From Calonectria ilicicola (lineage: Eukaryota; Ascomycota; Sordariomycetes; Hypocreales; Nectriaceae): DNA of 64,000 nt. Positions 58,268 to 64,000 of this stretch are shown here, one piece after another. Position 1 is the stretch's first letter, and the number at the start of each line of letters is the position of its first letter. The DNA lies in NCBI GenBank assembly GCA_020809705.1, contig CP085831.1, positions 3,658,001-3,722,000 on the forward strand. Reading direction: 5' to 3'. The notes below the pieces were generated by a model. It did no database searches. It was not told the DNA's origin and saw only the letters and a list, made by a program, of their open reading frames with translations. Both the position numbers and the translations under genes were made by a program.

Positions 58268-59886
58268 TTTTAAAAGGGATTCGAAGATAAAATTTATTGC
58301 CGTGATGATTATGAAGATTTAAATTTCAGCACGGGATTTTTCGAGCATAAATAAATTTCTCTTCTATCGTTCCAAGCTCCGGACAGTGGGGAGAGGCGGA
58401 TATTGCGGGATAGCAGCAGTGCATGCTAGAGGTGTGGGTAGTGCGGAACGTGCGGGATTTGCGGATAAGGTAAGCCATCAAGATTTCTTGGGATGTATGT
58501 TGGATGAATTACGGAAGGATTCCCAAGCACAATCGCGAGTGTCTAATCGTAATTATGCTTGAAATATAGAGAGGTTGGGTGAATGAAGAATTGTATTGAC
58601 CTTGGGCTTTTATCAGCTATCACAACTGAAGCTTACCTTTGTTGACTCCGGAAAGTCCCGCTATTCCTCTCGCAAAGGCCAAGCAACGTGACCTCAACCC
58701 AAAATTCTCCACTAAGGTGGATTCCTTGTTCTAAACATTCTCAAGTTCGTTACAGTAATCTGCAAAATTTGAATATTTTAAACATTTCTCACGTACCATG
58801 ACAAAGTGAGGCTGGACCCATGGATTATATCTCATCACATATGAAAATATTATTGAAGAGAAATACAGTCTGAAGGTCATAAATGAACACTGAAAACCAG
58901 ACCAAGCGACAGTCTCCACATATGCAAGAGCTGCTAGCCTATCACAGCGATTGTAAACCCTGATAATGGTAGGCGTGCTAGATTAATATGCTTGCTTCGT
59001 CTCGAGATAGCCAAGTTGCCACCATTTCTGTCATAGTGGAAGATGATGACAGCTTTTCACCCTAACTCCCGATTAGTACGGGAAAGTTGATTGATGAGAT
59101 AATAAATATGTGTTTTTGAAAAATACGGCAACCACAGAGGCCTTAATACATACATCGTAGGTGAGCTTAATGATATTGATGACGAATTACTTGCTATAAT
59201 GCGAATTCCTTGCAACAAAATATCCAGTAATTAATATGCCGAAAATTTAGGGGGCGTGTACAATTCATACCCCCAAGTTTAGGGTGAAGGGGATACTACG
59301 TGGGATATACAAGTACCATATCATGACTTGCAAACCAAAAAAAAAAAGGCGATCATTTAGTTGCCTCTCCAGTGACGATGGGAGCATCAGCAACGACATA
59401 AACCCCAGTCATTCAACTTCAATGAAGGATGATTATAAAGGATTACGTCATGGATTTAATCGCTCTCGGCATCTTATGCACATGCGGGGTGAGGATTGCG
59501 CCCGGTGCTCAGCTGTCCCACCCATCGCAGTGGATTGGACAATCTATCATTGTGCACCTTCTCGTGATAGGCTCGTATTGTTTGTGCACCTTTTCTGCCT
59601 CTACCAAGTGGATAGGGTCTGAGGGACTTTCCTCTGATTAGCTCGTTTGTTTTGTGCAGTTCGTCGCCATTGGTGTTTGAAATCTATTGCACGATTGCGT
59701 CTCCATAACACCAGAATGATTGGGCTAAGTTCGCTTTCTCCACCTCAACCCGCATGCGCTAACAGGCACGTTACTTCCGCCTGAAAAAAATCATTCATAA
59801 AGCCTGGCTATTCCTGAGACCCCATGCTGACCAAGTTGTCTCATGTTCCTCATTCTACATTTTTTCTTCTCTAGTAATATCAAAAG
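58268..59886. other. Intergenic region
   Basis: Besides the CGG repeats, 1.4 kb without a supportable gene. Open frames at 59,284-59,641 overlap each other in two frames and show no family likeness. Confidence 0.5.
58397..58464 (-). promoter_or_regulatory. CGG-N6-CGG direct repeats upstream of the oxidoreductase gene
   Basis: On the plus strand CGG starts at 58397, 58406, 58444, 58453 and 58462. All steps within each group are exactly 9 bp, and four of the five read TGCGG. Position: 130-197 bp before the ATG at 58267. It is the same spacing and core word as the array at 55,077-55,128. Confidence 0.6.
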
Positions 59887-62800
59887 ATGGAAGACGTAAC
59901 TCGCGCTCTTGCTTATCGGCCGCTTGCCCCACGACTCACTCGTCACTCGGTATTGCCGGAATCATTAGCCGAACCTACCCCCCGTGTTAATAGGCAACGT
60001 CGACATCGCCACCCAAACAAAGAATGGGATGACAAGAAGCACGAAATTGCTCGGCTGTACATCAACGAAAGGAACACGATAGAAGAAGTCCTTGTCATAC
60101 TTGAGAGGGACTTTCAGTTCAAAGCAAGGTACATTTACATCCATCAAGTTAGAGCATGCACCATCAGCTACTTATTATGCGAGTAGCCGCCGTCGGCTTT
60201 TTCAAAAGCTGAATGAATGGGGGATTGAGAAAAATAAGAAGCGACAGAAAGCTGGGCCGGAGCCGATACCTATGCTTCAAAATAAGGCTTTCATTAGCTA
60301 CTTGCGGTCCCCCAACGATACATCAGCGTTTGAACCGCCAGTTTTACAATCTCCTCATCGCCCTTTCTCTCACCATAATATTTCCAGCCTGGAAGTCAGT
60401 ACTCTGGATTTCTGCGGGCTTCAGAGTGACGATGGGATTTTGCTTATGGAAATTGACGATTTTGAGGTAGCTTCTCCCACAGCCCCCACGTCACCACCAA
60501 CAGCACCTTTCATACCATGGCCAGAATCGATACTCTGGGCCAGCTTCCAGCAGAATTTGTGGATTCCTAGTAAGCACATATCAATGGTTTTCATAGTTGA
60601 ATATTGGTAATAACATGTTTAGCATTTGATGCGGTCATTAGACAGTTTTGTTGTTCAAACTGTTCTCTGATTATGAAGTATGTGAAGAGCCCGATATTTC
60701 TGCTTGACCCTACTTCATCGACGCCCAATCCATCATTTCAAGACAAATGCACGGAGGTGTATTCGATCCTCATTCGCCTCATGCCAGAAACGTACGAACA
60801 CCAGCATCTCGCCCGCGTACAGGCTATATCAAGGCAACTTGGCGAGGTAATCTTCGTTACTTCCATTCTGGAACTTCTTTTGTTTTTTGCTTTGAACAAT
60901 CTCTCTATCAATGATAACAGCGAAATGATGGATGAAGCCGTCATCGGCGCCACTGAATATTTGTTGGTCATGAAAGCACCCTTTGGTGAGCTGGCAAGAT
61001 CCTCAGAGCCGACGGCACAGGCTCTTGCAGGCCGTATATTTGCGTCTTCTGTCCGGTCTTGTCGGTTGGGAACACTCCGAAAGCTATCCAAGGCAGGATT
61101 CCAAATGCGCCTCTGGGCTGGCCGTCAAATTCCATGCAACTATGCGCTAAGGAAGTTGAGGCCTTTGAACTTTGGGCGACAGAGCGCCCCTGGAAGCGTC
61201 CTCCCCATTCATCTCGCATTAATTAACTCACACGTCGAGTTGGCTGAGTTTTTAATACAAAATGGGGCCGATATTAATCAGACAACAAATGTCAACTACG
61301 AATATGACATTTCATCGATTCATGCCGCAGCAGCTTCAAATGGCCTCAGCAGTTGGCGCAAATCGGAGACTATCAAATTTGTACTGCAACACCCAGATTC
61401 CTGTGTCACCGAGAATCAGATTTTTGATACCTTAAGCATCTTGCATTCCGAAATCATAGATCTCCATGACAGCGGGATGATTCTGCTCAATCACCTGTTG
61501 GAGTTGAACAATGCTAGAGAGTTAATGTCTCCAACTTGGGCGCTAAAGTATGCCGTTCAATACGATCACTGGGATCTAATTTACGCCGTGGTATCCTTAT
61601 GGAGTCAATCCGATTCTATATGCGATCCTTATCAAGCATTCAGGTGGACTGATTATCCCAAACCTTTGTGGGAAGCAGTGTGTCGAGGAAATTCCACACT
61701 ATGCGAGTTACTACTCGACATTGGAATAGATCCAAGTCTAGAAGATCCATCATTCCCTTCTGCTTTACATTTGGCTGCCGCTGTTGGAAATGTAGAGATT
61801 GTCGATCTATTGATTAAGTATGGTGCGCAAATCAACTACAACGTTGGGACGCGTCCCAAATTGTGTCGGGTGGGATATGACCTTTACACCTCGTTCGAGG
61901 GCACACCTTCGTCATGTGCTATCTTATGGGATAATCACAACGTTGTCGCATTTCTTCTCGACTCTGGAGCTCATTGTGATGTGAGCCATCTGAAAATGGC
62001 GATTGAATGTGAGATCGATTTTGAGACCATCAAACGACTCTTTGAATCAACGACAGACTTTACAGACCAAAGTGAGTCCAAAGAAAGCATACTAGCTTTG
62101 GCAATCCGGCATAAAAATCCCCTTTTAATCAACCATCTCCTTCACCGAGAGCCTGGGATATACGATCCACTTGCTCTTGTGGAATGTGTTTCACTGGCCT
62201 TGAAAGCGCGCGACCCGTCACTTCTACAACAATTACTTGATCTCAGATCGAATTATCCAGGTGATCTAGAACAACATATCATCTCCGAAAGCATTGCCCT
62301 AGCTCTTTCGGTTTTCAACGGAGATCAAACGACAACCAAGATGTTAATCAATCATGGATTCTTTCTATGTTCTGATTTCCATGCTTACGCGAAAGACATG
62401 CCATGCCATCCCTTGTTTTCTGTCAACGCCACATGGGTCGAAAATAATGACGGAGACTATATTATTCGAGACGGTTGTTCTCTACTAGGCGTAGCAGTTC
62501 TAGGACGGTACGAAGATATGTTCGATTTCCTGGTAGAGTGTGGACATGAACCACGTGCGAGCGATCTCTCTTGTGCTCTTTACGCACATGACGAGTTAGC
62601 TATCATTAAGCTCATGTCGTGTCCTGGCTTTATGGACCAAACACTGAATGATTGGCCAGAGTGTCTGCCATTAGCCATCGAAGCAAGCATTACGTCTTTG
62701 GTGGATCTTATGCTTGATATAAGAATCGACGTTAACGCATTCTCTAAACGGACAAGGAGCTACCGCGGATTCATTCCTTCTCAAACAGCACTACAAGCAG

Positions 62801-63405
62801 CTTGCGCGAAAGGCGATATGGGCTGTATCAATTTATTGATTGAGTTGGGTGCCGATGTAAACTCTCCCGCGTCCAGGCATGGTGGAGCGACAGCATTACA
62901 GCTTGCTGTCATGAACGGGTTTATTGGCATCGTGAAAGCCTTGATCGAGAAGGGAGCCGATGTCAACGCCCCTGGTGCCGTGCACAACGGCCGCACGGCC
63001 CTTGAAGCTGCGGGTGAATGTGGACACATTGATATTATACAACATCTTCTACTCATGGGTGCTGCTACTGATGGGCCAAACCAGCTCCAATACTTGCGAG
63101 CTATAATGCTAGCGAAAGCAGAGGGCCACTTAGTCGCAGCAGATCTTTTGAAGAGACATCGCTCATGGACACAAGATGACGACAAGGCCTTCGCTAATAT
63201 TGCCTTCCCACAGCATCCCATGGCCCAGTTTGATGATATTGACGATACATGCAGTGTTTGGGAAGATGAGGAATCTAAAGTAAATTCCTTTGGTATCACA
63301 GCGGCGAGTGATGGGCCCTCTGGTATATCAGAGATGATAGTTGACAATAGGTACTATCTAGAGGAGGATGGCCAACAGAATGAGGATATATATTCAGCTG
63401 ACTAG
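59887..63405 (+). CDS. Clr5-domain ankyrin-repeat protein, three exons
   Basis: Exons 59887-60128, 60187-60569 and 60623-63405 give 1135 residues. Residues ~45-105 form a Clr5 domain (PF14420 type): NKEWDDKKHEIARLYINERNT, EEVLVILERDFQFKA, then across intron 1 SRRRLFQKLNEWGIEKN. The domain is found at the N-terminus of many fungal proteins and is thought to bind DNA or partners. A low-complexity linker follows, then ankyrin repeats: LPIHLALINSHVELAEFLIQNGADIN, SALHLAAAVGNVEIVDLLIKYGAQIN, and a clear C-terminal row TALQAACAKGDMGCINLLIELGADVN, TALQLAVMNGFIGIVKALIEKGADVN and TALEAAGECGHIDIIQHLL. More diverged repeats fill the middle. The tail is acidic. Introns are 58 and 53 bp; a GAG acceptor three bases earlier in intron 1 would add one Ser. 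Role unknown; such proteins are often in variable regions beside HET-type genes. Confidence 0.87.
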
Positions 63406-64000
63406 TTTTGGGTCTGTTTATGACTTAATATCTACACTATTCGGGGTTCGATTAGATCTCAACTATCTAGGTCTTTCAGTCTATACAGGCTATGGCACAG
63501 GTTTCGTTTGGCAGGTTAGGTGAATTATCAGTATTAGAGCCAATGCAGATGAGAAATAAAAGAATTTCTAAAATTTCTTGTTCCTTTTATTCATATTAAA
63601 CTCCATTTAGGGTATCCACTCTATGTTATATAGACTATGTGCACTGCTAAAAGCTAATTCTGCATGTGAATTATTTCCGCTACATATTGCTCAAATTCTT
63701 GTTGCTGCCAAGGGCGCCAACGGGAGTGACAAGGCAGCAGTCATCGAAAGACAACACCTCTGCATTGGTTCATAGATTGAAGACGTACCATTCCTCTGCT
63801 ACATTTAGGAGGGAGCCCTGGAAATTGGTCTGAAATCTTAACAATGATTCATTCACAGATTCTGGCTTCAGTCTTCCATCGTGACAGTGATTCACTGACG
63901 GGGAGACAGATTGACTAACTATATCAAGCCGTCCACCTACCCATCAACTGACAGCCCGCTCGCTTGTATGCCCGTTGAAACCTACCTACGACCCCTAGTC
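63406..64000. other. Intergenic region at the window end
   Basis: The stretch is the 3' flank of the Clr5-ankyrin gene. No gene or motif recognised. Confidence 0.5.

Noticed and set aside
59284..59641. Two overlapping frames of 112 and 70 codons
   Set aside because: They compete for the same DNA in different frames, show no recognisable domain, and the longer one opens without an ATG.

Overview
The window is nuclear DNA from a filamentous ascomycete (Pezizomycotina). Evidence for this: short introns of about 47-132 bases with GTRNGT-like donors and internal CTAAC/CTRAY branch sequences; fungal-only protein families (HET, 2EXR, Clr5-ankyrin, Zn2Cys6 factor, RNase T1, 6-MSA-type polyketide synthase); and a 22-kb AT-rich block in which repeats are riddled with C-to-T and G-to-A stop codons, the signature of repeat-induced point mutation (RIP). 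I cannot name the species.

Left gene-bearing arm (1-24.8 kb). In order: a HET-domain incompatibility-type protein (+), a tiny cysteine-rich secreted protein (+), a 2EXR protein (-), a four-exon O-methyltransferase (-), an LtrA-like membrane protein with an apparent frameshift before its last exon (-), a secreted guanyl-specific ribonuclease of the T1 family (+), a 14-TM-type MFS transporter (+) and a 1767-residue partially reducing polyketide synthase of the 6-methylsalicylic acid synthase class (KS-AT-DH/TH-KR-ACP, +). The PKS, the MFS transporter beside it and perhaps the O-methyltransferase could form a small biosynthetic locus.

AT-rich island (24,812-47,376). This is one transposition stack. 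The outermost unit is a pogo/Fot1-type DNA transposon with perfect 31-bp terminal inverted repeats and a TA target duplication. Once the later insertions are removed it is about 1.85 kb. Into it went Ty3/gypsy element A (minus strand, target duplication GGTCT) and element C (plus strand, GTTAT). Element B (minus strand, TTAAT) then landed inside A. All the coding regions are destroyed by RIP, while the outer ends of each element are noticeably less mutated.

Right gene-bearing arm (47.4-64 kb). A Ser/Thr-rich secreted-protein locus with broken frames (+), a phosphatidylserine-decarboxylase-like enzyme resembling the PsiD-type amino acid decarboxylase group (-), a Zn2Cys6 transcription factor (-) divergent from a second MFS transporter (+), a quinone-oxidoreductase-like MDR enzyme (-), and a 1135-residue Clr5-ankyrin protein (+). 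Arrays of CGG-N6-CGG direct repeats lie 110-200 bp upstream of both the MFS gene and the oxidoreductase gene. They suggest that the factor, transporter and reductase form one regulated unit. All gene models were built by reading splice signals and frames by eye; no alignment or RNA evidence was available.
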